51,097 bases of DNA from positions 1 to 51,097 of the forward strand of contig NZ_FZMF01000012.1 of assembly GCF_900197685.1 (NCBI RefSeq). Reading direction: 5' to 3'. Source of the stretch: Helicobacter baculiformis. GTDB taxonomy: Bacteria; Campylobacterota; Campylobacteria; Campylobacterales; Helicobacteraceae. The position numbers and the translations under genes are program-made. Numbering within the stretch: position 1 is the stretch's first letter; each line of letters begins with the position of its first letter. A model generated the notes under the pieces. That model saw only the letters and a list, made by a program, of their open reading frames with translations, was not told the DNA's origin and made no database searches. Shown here piece by piece: positions 8,265 through 17,117 of the stretch.

Positions 8265-8948
8265 TTAATCACCCCCCTCTTTACAATACTTTTTCTCATA
8301 ACAGTGTTGTTGCAAATCTTGCAACACATCAAAATCCATTTCATCCATCAAAATAGTTTTGCCGTCTCTTTGTTGGCGATAAAAAGGATCAAGACCTGCA
8401 TCGCTTTCGCGACTATACTCTTGTAAAACATAGCCGGACCTCAAGCGATCTTGAATTGGCTTAAAGATTAAGATTTCATGGTTGAAACGCTTATGACCAC
8501 ATTCTAAATAAGATTCGTTGATATGCAAGTTAAACGTGTTCTGTTCAAACTCCATAATGATTTGTGATTGGATGGATTTAGGGTTTAAAGCCAGACAAAA
8601 TCCTTTAAATCCTCCAGAGTCTTCTTTGGATTTCTTATAAAGATTAAAGCACATGGCACGCAAACTCACAACACTTTTAGAACCTTCCATGCTCGCTCCA
8701 AAAAAACGCGCTATCAAGCCACAATAAAGTGTACTGCCGACATGGGCTTTATTTTCCGTAAACACATAAGCTGTCTTGGTTTGACTGCTTGAATCAATAT
8801 CGGTCTTTCTTTGTGCGATGATCCGTTCCACGAAACTTTCTAGTTGATCTTTAAGATCAACGTCATCATTGCCACACTCTACCCCCCAAGCTAAATTAGC
8901 CAAAAGCAATATAATCCCAATCAGTCTGCCCAATCTACTTAATCCCAT
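8265..8948 (-). CDS. Secreted cysteine-rich protein, paralogue B
   Basis: A 227-residue protein of unknown function, clearly homologous to the gene downstream. It starts with a signal peptide (RLGRLIGIILLLANLAWG) that probably ends before VECGNDD. Shared landmarks with paralogue A are GSTLYCGLIARFF, LRAMCFNLYKKSK, GGFKGFCLALNPKS, IIMEF, LHINESYLECG, DPFYRQQRDGKTILMDEM and LQQHCYEKKYC. These positions hold nearly all the cysteines, so the disulfide pattern is conserved while surface regions differ. The gene ends two bases before paralogue A and is preceded by a broken third copy, so the locus grew by tandem duplication. I know of no named family. It could be a host-contact or stress factor, but that is a guess. 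Confidence 0.75.
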   Translation of the reverse strand: MGLSRLGRLIGIILLLANLAWGVECGNDDVDLKDQLESFVERIIAQRKTDIDSSSQTKTAYVFTENKAHVGSTLYCGLIARFFGASMEGSKSVVSLRAMCFNLYKKSKEDSGGFKGFCLALNPKSIQSQIIMEFEQNTFNLHINESYLECGHKRFNHEILIFKPIQDRLRSGYVLQEYSRESDAGLDPFYRQQRDGKTILMDEMDFDVLQDLQQHCYEKKYCKEGGD

Positions 8949-8949
8949 T

Positions 8950-9237
8950 TTGATCTTTCGTCATCGATTTTATCTATATGAAATTTCTCGCCATCTCTTT
9001 TTTTATAATTCCCATCATATTCTACACAGGTTCTATCAATGTGTGAGACGAAGTTTTAAACTCTATGTTGATTTGTGATTGTAAGGATTCAGGATTAAGG
9101 TGCAAACGGAAGCTTTTAATGTTTGAAAGCCCCTTTGGATCGTTTGGCAATTTCAACGCACATGGTGCGCACCCCGACAACGCTTTTAAAGAAAGGTGCA
9201 CCCAATGCCCCCTTTGTTCTTGCTGTATACCCTAATT
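8950..9237 (-). pseudogene. Degraded third copy of the secreted cysteine-rich family
   Basis: Minus-strand pieces in three frames match paralogue B in order: VYSKNKGGIG (like VFTENKAHVG), then APFFKSVVGVRTMC and KRSKGAF, then FRLHLNPESLQSQINIEF (like LALNPKSIQSQIIMEF) with HTLIEPV, then KKRDGEKFHIDKIDDE (like QQRDGKTILMDEM). The signal peptide and first part are missing because the copy is cut off at the 3' end of icd. There are at least three frameshifts and an internal deletion. It is not expressed as a protein of this family. Confidence 0.75.
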
Positions 9238-9241
9238 CTCC

Positions 9242-10519
9242 TTACAAATGTGCAATGACTACCTCACCAAACTCAGAGCTAGAAACCTCTGTTGCACCCT
9301 CCATCAAGCGGGCGAAATCATAAGTTACTTTTTTGCTTTCAATGGCTTTTTGCATAGCTTGCACAATTAAATCGGCTGCTTCCACCCAGCCAATGTGGCG
9401 TAACATCATTTCTGCACTCAGAATAATAGAGCCCGGATTAACTTTATTCTGCCCAGCATACTTTGGTGCAGTGCCATGAGTGGCTTCAAAGAGCGCGACA
9501 CTATCGTTCATATTCGCCCCCGGAGCGATCCCAATCCCACCTACCATTGCTGCCAACGCATCGGAAATATAATCCCCATTCAAATTCATGGTCGCAATCA
9601 CATCGTACTCGGCTGGGCGTAGTAGGATTTGTTGCAGAAAGGCATCCGCAATCATGTCTTTAATCACAATCTCCTTACCCGTTTTGGGATTTTTAAGAGT
9701 GCACCATGGACCTTTATCGAGTAATTTAGCGCCAAATTCTCTTTGTGCTAGGGCATAACCCCATTTCATAAATGCCCCTTCGGTGTACTTCATGATGTTA
9801 CCCTTATGCACAAAGGTTAAGCTATCACGATCGTTATCAATGGTGTATTCGATCGCCTTGCGCACAAGCCTCTCTGTGCCCTCTAAACTGATGGGTTTAA
9901 CCCCAATACTACTTGTATTAGGGAAGCGGATTTTAGTAACCTTAAGCTCTTCTTGCAGAAATTTAATAAGCTTTTTGGCTTCCTGTGTATCTTGGTTAAA
10001 CTCAATGCCGGCATAAATATCTTCGCTATTTTCTCTAAAGATTACCATATCTACTTTACCTGGATCTTTGACAGGGCTAGGACTGGAATACCAGCGCACA
10101 GGGCGCAAGCATACATAGAGGTCCATCTTTTGGCGCAGAGCGACATTGAGCGACCTGAAGCCTTCGCCTACGGGAGTAGTTAGGGGTCCCTTGATAGAGA
10201 CTTTAAAGTGGTTGAGCGCGTCGATAGTATCGGGAAGTAGCCATTGTTCTTCTAGACTTAAACCCTCTTTATCTTTGAATTTGTTATAACACTTTTCGCC
10301 TACAAAGACTTCATACCATGCGATTTTTTTAGTGCCCTTATAAGCCTTTTGTACGCTCGCATCGACTACTTTGCGCATCACGGGGGTAATATCCACACCA
10401 ATCCCATCGCCTTCAATGAAAGGAATAATCGGGTTATTGGGCACATGCAACTTACCATCTTTGAGACTGATAGTCTCCCCCTCTGTGGGTAAAGATAAAT
10501 ATTTGGGGTTATATGACAT
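9242..10519 (-). CDS. icd: NADP-dependent isocitrate dehydrogenase
   Basis: Icd converts isocitrate to 2-oxoglutarate with CO2 release and NADP reduction in the TCA cycle. The 425-residue protein starts at ATG 10519, chosen because AAAGGAGC stands just upstream and the N-terminus [15 protein letters not shown] fits the family; the frame extends 45 codons further without a homologous start. [28 protein letters not shown], the metal-binding DAFLQQILL region and [20 protein letters not shown] are all present. The gene is divergent from the GTPase gene at 10611, with gltA following on the other strand, so the oxidative branch enzymes flank one GTPase. Complete and normal in length. Confidence 0.97.
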   Translation of the reverse strand: MSYNPKYLSLPTEGETISLKDGKLHVPNNPIIPFIEGDGIGVDITPVMRKVVDASVQKAYKGTKKIAWYEVFVGEKCYNKFKDKEGLSLEEQWLLPDTIDALNHFKVSIKGPLTTPVGEGFRSLNVALRQKMDLYVCLRPVRWYSSPSPVKDPGKVDMVIFRENSEDIYAGIEFNQDTQEAKKLIKFLQEELKVTKIRFPNTSSIGVKPISLEGTERLVRKAIEYTIDNDRDSLTFVHKGNIMKYTEGAFMKWGYALAQREFGAKLLDKGPWCTLKNPKTGKEIVIKDMIADAFLQQILLRPAEYDVIATMNLNGDYISDALAAMVGGIGIAPGANMNDSVALFEATHGTAPKYAGQNKVNPGSIILSAEMMLRHIGWVEAADLIVQAMQKAIESKKVTYDFARLMEGATEVSSSEFGEVVIAHL

Positions 10520-10545
10520 AGAAGCTCCTTTAAGAATTTTATGGC

Positions 10546-10551
10546 ATTGTA
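10546..10551 (-). promoter_or_regulatory. Probable -10 box of icd
   Basis: On the minus strand TACAAT preceded by GC lies 27 bases before the icd ATG at 10519, a typical Helicobacter housekeeping -10 element. It is in the 91-base divergent gap shared with the GTPase gene. Confidence 0.5.
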
Positions 10552-10610
10552 GCATAAGGGGTTTAAAATTTTTGGTTAGGCTACCATAAAGCAGGAAAGA
10601 AAGGGCGCTT

Positions 10611-11774
10611 ATGGCTACTAAATCTGAAGTTGTGTTAAATCTAGAGGAACTCATGTCTAAGGGCTTTAAAAAAGCTCAAGAGTTTATAGGCAAGAGTCCA
10701 GTTACAAGCTACAATCTCAATATCTTAGTGGCTGGGGGAACGGGTGTAGGCAAAAGCACACTGATCAATGCTGTTTTTGGAGAAGAGGTTGCCCCCACAG
10801 GACAGGGAGAACCGGTAACCCAAGAAATTGAGCGCTATACCAAAGAAGATTTGAGTATCTATGATACTAAGGGGCTTGAGATGAAAGACTTTACCAACAC
10901 CAAAGCTCAGATTCAAAATTTCTTAGACACCAAGAGAGGGGCGATGCTTGATGAGCAAATCCACATCGCTTGGCTGTGTATCCAAGAATCCGGGCGACGG
11001 ATACAAGAGGGTGAGGAAGAACTTTATAAAATGCTCAAGGCGCATGGAATTCCAACTATCCTAGTGATTACCAAGGCTCAGCAGGATAAAGATGATAAAG
11101 GGGAAAGGTTTTCAGAGGTGGTACGCTCTAAATTTCAAGTGGAAGAGGCGCATTTTGAGCGTGTTAGAGCCCTAGAGATTGAAGATGATGAAGGTGATAT
11201 CAAGAAGATCAGAGGTATCAAAGAGCTTATTAATAAATCGCGTAATCTCCTGAATGAGGCACAAAAACTTGCCCTTGAAAGAAAACAACAATACGATTCA
11301 GAAATGCAAAAAAAGGCTAAAGAGGAGTTGCGCCAAAGGCGCAAAGACGACGCGCATAATGCCATTTTAGGCTACACCACTGCAGCAGCGACTATTGGGG
11401 CAACCCCCATTCCCTTCTCTGACTTTGCTTTGCTATTGCCCACACAAATTGCGATGATCATTCACATTAGCAAGATTTATGATCTAGAGGTTTCTGAAGA
11501 AAATGCTAAGACTTTAGTAACTACCTTTGTAGGCGTGCTGGGCACAGGTTTAATTGCACGCGCAACAGCAGGAAGCCTGTTAAAATTGATTCCAGGAGTG
11601 GGAAGTCTCACAGGAGGGATGATCAACGCGACTTTAGCAGGTTCAGTCACTGGACTGATGGGCAAAGCTTTTGTAGCCTACCTAGATGATAACTTTGAGA
11701 ATCTCAGCCAAGCTATCAAGGAACTTTGCTCTGAGGTGCTCCAAAAATACCTAGAAATTGCCAAAACACTTTAG
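10611..11774 (+). CDS. Membrane-associated GTPase (Era/dynamin-like with DUF697-type tail)
   Basis: A 387-residue GTP-binding protein. The G1 loop GGTGVGKST is at 42-50, a G2-like Thr lies in [12 protein letters not shown]3 is DTKG at 85-88, and G4 is TKAQ at 154-157, a variant of the usual NKxD that weakens guanine specificity. A charged coiled stretch (about 205-250, many Lys/Glu/Arg) leads to a hydrophobic C-terminal half (250-345) with glycine-rich helices such as [20 protein letters not shown], resembling DUF697 domains of YcjF-like proteins. Such proteins often act at membranes in stress or envelope maintenance; the job here is unknown. AGGAAAGAAAGGGC precedes the ATG. It sits between divergent icd and co-directional gltA, which have no functional link to it that I know. 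Confidence 0.82.
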   Translation: MATKSEVVLNLEELMSKGFKKAQEFIGKSPVTSYNLNILVAGGTGVGKSTLINAVFGEEVAPTGQGEPVTQEIERYTKEDLSIYDTKGLEMKDFTNTKAQIQNFLDTKRGAMLDEQIHIAWLCIQESGRRIQEGEEELYKMLKAHGIPTILVITKAQQDKDDKGERFSEVVRSKFQVEEAHFERVRALEIEDDEGDIKKIRGIKELINKSRNLLNEAQKLALERKQQYDSEMQKKAKEELRQRRKDDAHNAILGYTTAAATIGATPIPFSDFALLLPTQIAMIIHISKIYDLEVSEENAKTLVTTFVGVLGTGLIARATAGSLLKLIPGVGSLTGGMINATLAGSVTGLMGKAFVAYLDDNFENLSQAIKELCSEVLQKYLEIAKTL

Positions 11775-11804
11775 TGCTGGGCTTTGGTTTAATCTTTCGG
11801 CGGG

Positions 11805-11810
11805 TATAAT
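11805..11810 (+). promoter_or_regulatory. gltA promoter -10 box
   Basis: CGGG-TATAAT forms a perfect -10 hexamer 28 bases before the gltA ATG, in the short gap after the GTPase gene. This means gltA can be transcribed independently. No convincing -35 box is visible, as is usual in Helicobacter. Confidence 0.7.
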
Positions 11811-11838
11811 TTAAGCTAAATTATGAAAGGAAAAATTC

Positions 11839-13119
11839 ATGTCCATCACGCTGATCAACGATACGACACAAGAGCAATTCAAGTTTGACACCATCACCTG
11901 CACCCGAGGGGGTCAGGCTATCGATTTTTCTAAACTCTATGAGCGTACAGGACTTCTCTCTTACGATCCGGGCTATGCTTCTACGGCCGGATGTAAATCT
12001 ACCATTAGCTATATTGATGGGCAAAAAGGCGAGCTTTACTACAAAGGCTACCCTCTAGAAGAGCTTGTTGCCAAATACAAATATAGCGATGTGTGCAAAC
12101 TCTTGCTCACAGATGCATTACCGCAAAATGCTGATGAGTCTTTGGCATTTGAATTAGAATTGCGTCATCGTAGTTTTATCCATGAAACTTTGCATAACAT
12201 GTTCGCAGCTTTCCCCACACATGCTCATCCTATGGCTAAACTCAGTAGTGGGGTTTCGATTCTCTCTACTTTCTATTCCGATCATGGAAAAATGAAAAAT
12301 GAAGAAGACTACCAAACGATGGCTAGGCGCATTATCGCTAAAATGCCCACTCTAGCTGCAATTTGCTACCGCAATGAGATCGGTGCACCTATTATTTACC
12401 CTGATGTTACTAGAAGCTACATTGAGAATATTCTTTTCATGTTGCGTGGCTATCCGCATGGACGACTCAAGCAGGGACTGCATGGAACCATAGAAATCAA
12501 TCCCCTAGAAGTAGAAGCCTTTGATAAGATCTTGACTTTGCATGCCGATCACGAACAGAATGCTTCGGCTACTACCGTGCGCAATGTTGCCTCTACAGGC
12601 GTGCATCCCTATGCAGCCATCAGTGCGGGTATCAGCGCGCTTTGGGGACATTTGCATGGGGGTGCAAATGAGAAGGTCTTGTTGCAAATGGAAGAAATTG
12701 GCGATGTTAAAAATGTGGACAAGTACATCGCACGTGTAAAAGATAAAAACGACTCCTTTAAGCTCATGGGCTTTGGACACAGAGTATACAAAAGCTACGA
12801 TCCTAGAGCGCGTATTCTTAAACAAATCAAGGACAACTTACAGACTAAAGGGATCAAAATGAATCCACGACTTGATGAGATTGCCGCCAAGGTAGAGGAA
12901 GTGGCGCTCAAAGATGAATATTTTATTGCGCGTAATCTTTATCCCAATGTGGATTTTTATTCAGGCACAATTCTAACTGCCCTGAAGATTCCTACCCGCT
13001 TTTTTACGCCTGTGTTTGTCATCGGGCGCACGGTGGGTTGGTGTGCACAACTTTTAGAGCATGTCAAAAACACCCAAGCACGCATTACGCGCCCTCGTCA
13101 AGTTTATGTGGGCAAGTAA
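11839..13119 (+). CDS. gltA: Citrate synthase
   Basis: GltA condenses oxaloacetate and acetyl-CoA to citrate, the entry step of the TCA cycle. The 426-residue protein is a hexameric type II-like citrate synthase, with a leading beta domain ([20 protein letters not shown]). Catalytic residues are in [14 protein letters not shown] and [14 protein letters not shown] (first His), [13 protein letters not shown] near residue 311 (second His) and NVDFYSG near 370 (Asp). The RBS GAAAGGA precedes the ATG, and the gene has its own TATAAT. The 3' end (RPRQVYVGK) is typical. eptA follows 25 bases later. Confidence 0.97.
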   Translation: MSITLINDTTQEQFKFDTITCTRGGQAIDFSKLYERTGLLSYDPGYASTAGCKSTISYIDGQKGELYYKGYPLEELVAKYKYSDVCKLLLTDALPQNADESLAFELELRHRSFIHETLHNMFAAFPTHAHPMAKLSSGVSILSTFYSDHGKMKNEEDYQTMARRIIAKMPTLAAICYRNEIGAPIIYPDVTRSYIENILFMLRGYPHGRLKQGLHGTIEINPLEVEAFDKILTLHADHEQNASATTVRNVASTGVHPYAAISAGISALWGHLHGGANEKVLLQMEEIGDVKNVDKYIARVKDKNDSFKLMGFGHRVYKSYDPRARILKQIKDNLQTKGIKMNPRLDEIAAKVEEVALKDEYFIARNLYPNVDFYSGTILTALKIPTRFFTPVFVIGRTVGWCAQLLEHVKNTQARITRPRQVYVGK

Positions 13120-13144
13120 GTTTTCTAAATAATTCTTGAGATAG

Positions 13145-14698
13145 ATGGTTCGTAAGTTTTTTACTAAGCCTCTCTCTTTTGCTATGGCTTTGACAGCCTA
13201 TAGCGTGATTTCTCTCATTTTATTCCATGCACCTTTATTGCACTATATTTTGGATCATCAGGGCGGATTTGGACTTGTGCTAAGTGTGGGCATTGCCTAC
13301 ATTTGCACGACAAATATTGTTTTTATTATCTTCTCCATGTTGGGCAATCGGTGCATGCAAGCAATGATGGCGCTTTTTAGTCTGTGTAACGCCATTGCTT
13401 TTTATTACATTCACACCTATCATGTGTTTCTAACTAAGAACATGTTGGGCAATGTGCTACACACTAATATCAATGAAGCGGGCGAGTTGCTGGGAGGAAG
13501 TTTATGGGTCTACACACTTGGAGGCTTAGGTGTGGGAGCTTTTTTTTATATTCTTCCCATTCAAAAAGGTGCATTTAGAGCAAAGGTTTGGTTGTTTGTT
13601 AGCTCTGTTTGTCTATTTGCTATTTGGGGATTCACCCATGCCAAACAATGGCTTTTCTTTGACCACCATGCTAAATACATTGGGGGCTTAAGTCTCCCTT
13701 ATAGCTATAGCGTGAACGCACTCCGCGTTCTCTTGGCTTCATGGCATCAAAATCCCCCTAAACTCTTAGATAATGTGCATCCTAGATCTGATAAAGCAGT
13801 TATAGTTTTGGCTATTGGCGAGAGCGCACGGCGGGCTAATTATGGCATTTATGGATATACTAGAGCCACCACTCCTAAATTGCAAGATCGCTTGAATCGC
13901 TATGAAATTTTGGCACTTAAAGCCACCTCTTGCGCCACTTACACCACCGCTGCTCTCACTTGCATGCTCACGAGCCAAAAGGGTTATGAAAATCTCCCCT
14001 CTTTTCTGCATCGACAGGGTGTTAAGGTAGTGTGGCTTAGTCTTAATAGTGCCGAACCTCCCATGAGTATTGATTGGCAACCTAGTAAAGATACATGGCA
14101 AAAATGGCTCAAATCTAAAGGTGTAGAGGCTAAGGTGCTCAATTTTGATATGGCTCTAGCGCACGCTCTACCCTTTTTAATAGCGCGTTACCCTAACGAT
14201 AATTTATTGATCGTTCTGCACCTCAAAGGCTCGCATGGTCCTTTGTATGTGGATAAGATACCTCGCGATTTTACCCCTTTTAAGCCTATCTGCACACACA
14301 GTGAGCCCAATACTTGTGATTTAAAGAGTTTGGTTAATGCTTATGACAACACCATCGCTTACAATGATTTGGTGCTAGACACCATGATAAACACCCTGCA
14401 GCATACTCAACGCCAAGCGTTATTATTGTACATGAGCGACCATGGGGAAAGTCTAGGCGAGTATGGTATGTATTTGCATGGTGCACCTTTTCTGCTAGCC
14501 CCTAGTTTTCAAAAAGAGATTCCTTTTATTGTCTATGCTAACGATCTCTTTAAAAAAGCACATGCATTTAAACCTCTCCAAGATCAATATTCTCAAGAAA
14601 TGGTTTTTTCTAGCATTTTGGGAGCATTTGGCATGCAGGGGACCAGTAACGCATATAGCTCTGATTTAGATATATTTAAAGCTTATGAACACCACTAA
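13145..14698 (+). CDS. eptA: Lipid A phosphoethanolamine transferase
   Basis: EptA adds phosphoethanolamine to lipid A at the outer face of the inner membrane; in Helicobacter it acts after the 1-phosphate is removed and raises resistance to cationic peptides. The 517-residue protein has about five membrane helices in residues 10-170 and a periplasmic sulfatase-fold domain. The metal ligand and motif AIGESARRANYGIYGYTR start at 223, the nucleophile region SCATYTTAALTCML is at 262-275 (Thr265 by alignment), and MSDHGESLGEYGMYLHGAP supplies the later metal ligands. The gene overlaps lpxE by 14 bases, and this pair matches the order I recall in H. pylori (HP0022/HP0021). Complete. Confidence 0.93.
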   Translation: MVRKFFTKPLSFAMALTAYSVISLILFHAPLLHYILDHQGGFGLVLSVGIAYICTTNIVFIIFSMLGNRCMQAMMALFSLCNAIAFYYIHTYHVFLTKNMLGNVLHTNINEAGELLGGSLWVYTLGGLGVGAFFYILPIQKGAFRAKVWLFVSSVCLFAIWGFTHAKQWLFFDHHAKYIGGLSLPYSYSVNALRVLLASWHQNPPKLLDNVHPRSDKAVIVLAIGESARRANYGIYGYTRATTPKLQDRLNRYEILALKATSCATYTTAALTCMLTSQKGYENLPSFLHRQGVKVVWLSLNSAEPPMSIDWQPSKDTWQKWLKSKGVEAKVLNFDMALAHALPFLIARYPNDNLLIVLHLKGSHGPLYVDKIPRDFTPFKPICTHSEPNTCDLKSLVNAYDNTIAYNDLVLDTMINTLQHTQRQALLLYMSDHGESLGEYGMYLHGAPFLLAPSFQKEIPFIVYANDLFKKAHAFKPLQDQYSQEMVFSSILGAFGMQGTSNAYSSDLDIFKAYEHH

Positions 14699-15254
14699 AT
14701 TAAAAACACTCTATGCTAAAAGCCTGCCCGAAAGCCTACCTTTTAAAAGCATTATTTTCTTTATCTTGCTTTTTGTGGTGGGGGCGATCACTCCTTTTCC
14801 AAAGATTGCTAAACAACCTCAAATCCCTCTAATCTTCAGCGCTACAGAACACTATGTCCGCTTTGTGCCTACTATTGCTTCTTTAGCGTTGCCTTTGCTA
14901 AAAAGAGATGTGGTGGGCTTGATTCAAATTGTGCATGTGAGCATTGCGACTACTATTGCCACACACGCGCTCAAATGGGGACTTAATGATGTGGCGATCT
15001 TTGGTAGACGTTTAGGAGAACGTCCTAGTGGAAGCTCTAAAAACATGCCTAGCGGGCATTCCTCTATGATCGCTTGTGCTTTAGCTTTTTTGGTGCGCCG
15101 TTATGGTCGAGTGTGGCTGATCTTTTTGCCTCTAGCGTTTTTGACAATGGGCGCACGGATTTATTACAATGCTCATACCATTGGCGCACTCCTTGCTGGT
15201 TTGAGTGTGGGTGTGTTGTGTGCCCTCTTTTTTGCCAGTCGTTTTAAAGTCTAG
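14685..15254 (+). CDS. lpxE: PAP2 lipid phosphatase, lipid A 1-phosphatase type
   Basis: A 189-residue membrane phosphatase. Residues about 22-40, 60-75, 85-105 and the C-terminal 140-185 are hydrophobic. The PAP2 signature appears as RRLGERPSGSSKNM (KxxxxxxRP-like), PSGHSSMIACA, and GARIYYNAHTIGALLAG, whose Arg and His complete the catalytic set. Helicobacter LpxE removes the 1-phosphate from lipid A in the periplasm and provides the site for EptA. It is coupled to eptA by a 14-base overlap and ends tail-to-tail with the minus-strand gene at 15244, overlapping by 11 bases. The gene name rests on the operon partner as well as the family, since PAP2 proteins have many substrates. Confidence 0.85.
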   Translation: MNTTKLKTLYAKSLPESLPFKSIIFFILLFVVGAITPFPKIAKQPQIPLIFSATEHYVRFVPTIASLALPLLKRDVVGLIQIVHVSIATTIATHALKWGLNDVAIFGRRLGERPSGSSKNMPSGHSSMIACALAFLVRRYGRVWLIFLPLAFLTMGARIYYNAHTIGALLAGLSVGVLCALFFASRFKV

Positions 15255-17112
15255 TTTCGCTTTCTAGTACATAATCCCCACTTTCAACACACACAATGCG
15301 GGTGTTGTGGATACTGGGACGCACGCGCTTGTCTTTGATGAGTTCTTCAATTTCATACTTGGCGCATGTGCCCTGATGAGGGCGTACAAAGTGCGTTTTC
15401 CACTCCGTATAAGTTGGTGAATTTTTGATCGTATCGTCCAAATACTGCCCCTCATACACCTCTACAAATTTCATAAAATCCGCGCTCAAATTGAGCCCAT
15501 TATCCTGTATGCTAGTTTGGCGATCGGCTTTGGTGTCTGTGATCTCGCGCACATAATAGGTGGGCGCAGACGCGCCTACTTGGGGCGGGCGTTGGTAGGT
15601 TTGAGTGGTTTTAATGGTGGTGGTGGAATAGGTGCTTGTCCATACTTGGTTGGTGTTGGGCTCGATGTGCAGACATTGGCGCGTTTTGGCCTTGTAGCAG
15701 AGCTTTTGAGCGTAATTAGCTTTGGAGATTTTAAAGGTGTGCAAAGTCTTAGTCGGACCTAGAGTTTCTATTTTATCGGGTAATTGGGTGTAAGCTAGGG
15801 TGATCTTGCCACTCTTGCCACTGCTTTGGTCGTGATCAAAATTGCATGGACTCAAATCCAAATACTGCCCGCTGGCTTTGTCCAAACTTTTAATAATGGT
15901 GGGGCGATAAGCCTGCAATTTGGTATCGTCATAGGTCCAATTGCCACAGGCAACCTCTTGATACGCGCCCATGCCCGCTCCTTGTACGAGGGAATCTTGT
16001 GCGGGAAGTTTTTCTGATAAGGGAGGCGATTCTAGAGGTGTAAGAGTTTTAGAAGCTTCTGGGGTATCCTGTTTAGGAAGGGTCGTTTTGGGTTCTAGGG
16101 TCTGTGTTGAAGTGGCGAGTGAGGATTGTGTAGGGGCACTAGACACCTCAGCAGGGGATATAGATGCCTTTTCTGAGCGCAATACAGGGGGAGTTTGGAG
16201 ATTGCTAGGAAGTGGGGAGTAAGTGGGAGGCAGGCTTAAATTCTCTGGAATCGGTAGGGGCAAAAAATTAGACACTGAGGGGGCGCTTTGCGGGAGGCTA
16301 AAGCTAGCCTGTGGGGGTGTTTGGGGGGTGTTGTTGGCGTGGATGGGTTGAGTAGACGGGCGCTCAATCCCTTCATCCGAGATAACTTGGGGATTTAGAT
16401 TGCTTTGTGTCTGTGTGCTTGGCGTACGCAGAGAGGCACTAGCACTACGGCTAGAGCGTGTGGTGCGCGATCTAGAAGTGCTACGCGTGCTACGCGACCT
16501 TTTAGAGCTGGCACTTCTAGTGCGTCTTGCATAAGAGCGTGCACGGCTAGATCGTGGGCTCAAAGAATGCATGCCTGCGCTGTTGAGACTGGAAAAATGT
16601 CTCTGTGCGCTTTGTGGTTCCTGACTCTTAGAGTGTACGCCCAAAGCTTGAGGGGTAGCTACACCACCTGCCCCTTGCGCCCCTGTCATGACAAGTCTCT
16701 CAGACTCGGGCTTGTAGGCGATGTAGTCCGCATAATTCACCCCGAGCAATGTTGCCATCTTCTTAGGATCGCTTTCTTTAAAATGAATGCGTGTACCCTT
16801 AGCAATTTTTTTAAGCTTGAGTGTACCTAGTTCTTGGGAGGCTTTGAGTGAGGGAAGAGGGGTGGGTTTAGGGAGTTTAGCACCTTTAACACTGGGGATT
16901 TTTTGCACACTCAGGGTGTTAAAGAATAGCCTTTGGTATTGGATATAATAATGCCCTCTTACCCTCAAATGCTTCTGAGGGGTGTTTTTGAGCACCACCT
17001 GGGCCGTGAAATAACCTATACGCTTGTTCAGGTCCAAGTCTTCAATCAGTTGCACCACTAGAGCGCGTAAAGGCAGGAAAAACAAGCAAATCCCTAGCAA
17101 AAATCTAAACAT
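15244..17112 (-). CDS. Large exported protein with an Arg/Ser-rich tract
   Basis: Unrecognised, 622 residues. An N-terminal signal (MFRFLLGICLFFLPLRALVV) is followed by a conserved-looking domain to about residue 145. Residues 185-230 are a dense RS tract (RSSRARSYARRTRSASSKRS and similar), followed by a long Pro/Ser/Thr/Gln linker to about 395. A cysteine-containing C-terminal domain from about 400 to 622 includes VACGNWTYDD, LDLSPCNFD, KLCYKAKTRQCLHIEPN and RIVCVESGDYVLESE. It starts five bases after the ppc stop, so it can share the ppc transcript, though no metabolic link is obvious. The arrangement suggests a periplasmic or surface protein with a flexible, highly basic linker. A match to H. 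pylori HP0018 is possible from its position near lpxE/eptA, but I cannot confirm it. Confidence 0.7.
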   Translation of the reverse strand: MFRFLLGICLFFLPLRALVVQLIEDLDLNKRIGYFTAQVVLKNTPQKHLRVRGHYYIQYQRLFFNTLSVQKIPSVKGAKLPKPTPLPSLKASQELGTLKLKKIAKGTRIHFKESDPKKMATLLGVNYADYIAYKPESERLVMTGAQGAGGVATPQALGVHSKSQEPQSAQRHFSSLNSAGMHSLSPRSSRARSYARRTRSASSKRSRSTRSTSRSRTTRSSRSASASLRTPSTQTQSNLNPQVISDEGIERPSTQPIHANNTPQTPPQASFSLPQSAPSVSNFLPLPIPENLSLPPTYSPLPSNLQTPPVLRSEKASISPAEVSSAPTQSSLATSTQTLEPKTTLPKQDTPEASKTLTPLESPPLSEKLPAQDSLVQGAGMGAYQEVACGNWTYDDTKLQAYRPTIIKSLDKASGQYLDLSPCNFDHDQSSGKSGKITLAYTQLPDKIETLGPTKTLHTFKISKANYAQKLCYKAKTRQCLHIEPNTNQVWTSTYSTTTIKTTQTYQRPPQVGASAPTYYVREITDTKADRQTSIQDNGLNLSADFMKFVEVYEGQYLDDTIKNSPTYTEWKTHFVRPHQGTCAKYEIEELIKDKRVRPSIHNTRIVCVESGDYVLESETRL

Positions 17113-17117
17113 AGAAA

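Noticed and set aside
8184-8426. Plus-strand ORF opposite the paralogue junction
   Set aside because: Lies antisense to signal peptide and C-terminal coding of the two paralogues, whose homology proves the minus-strand frames.
16405-16830. 141-codon plus-strand ORF opposite the exported RS protein
   Set aside because: It is the antisense of the Arg/Ser-rich tract and has low-complexity Arg/Ala/Cys content; no RBS.
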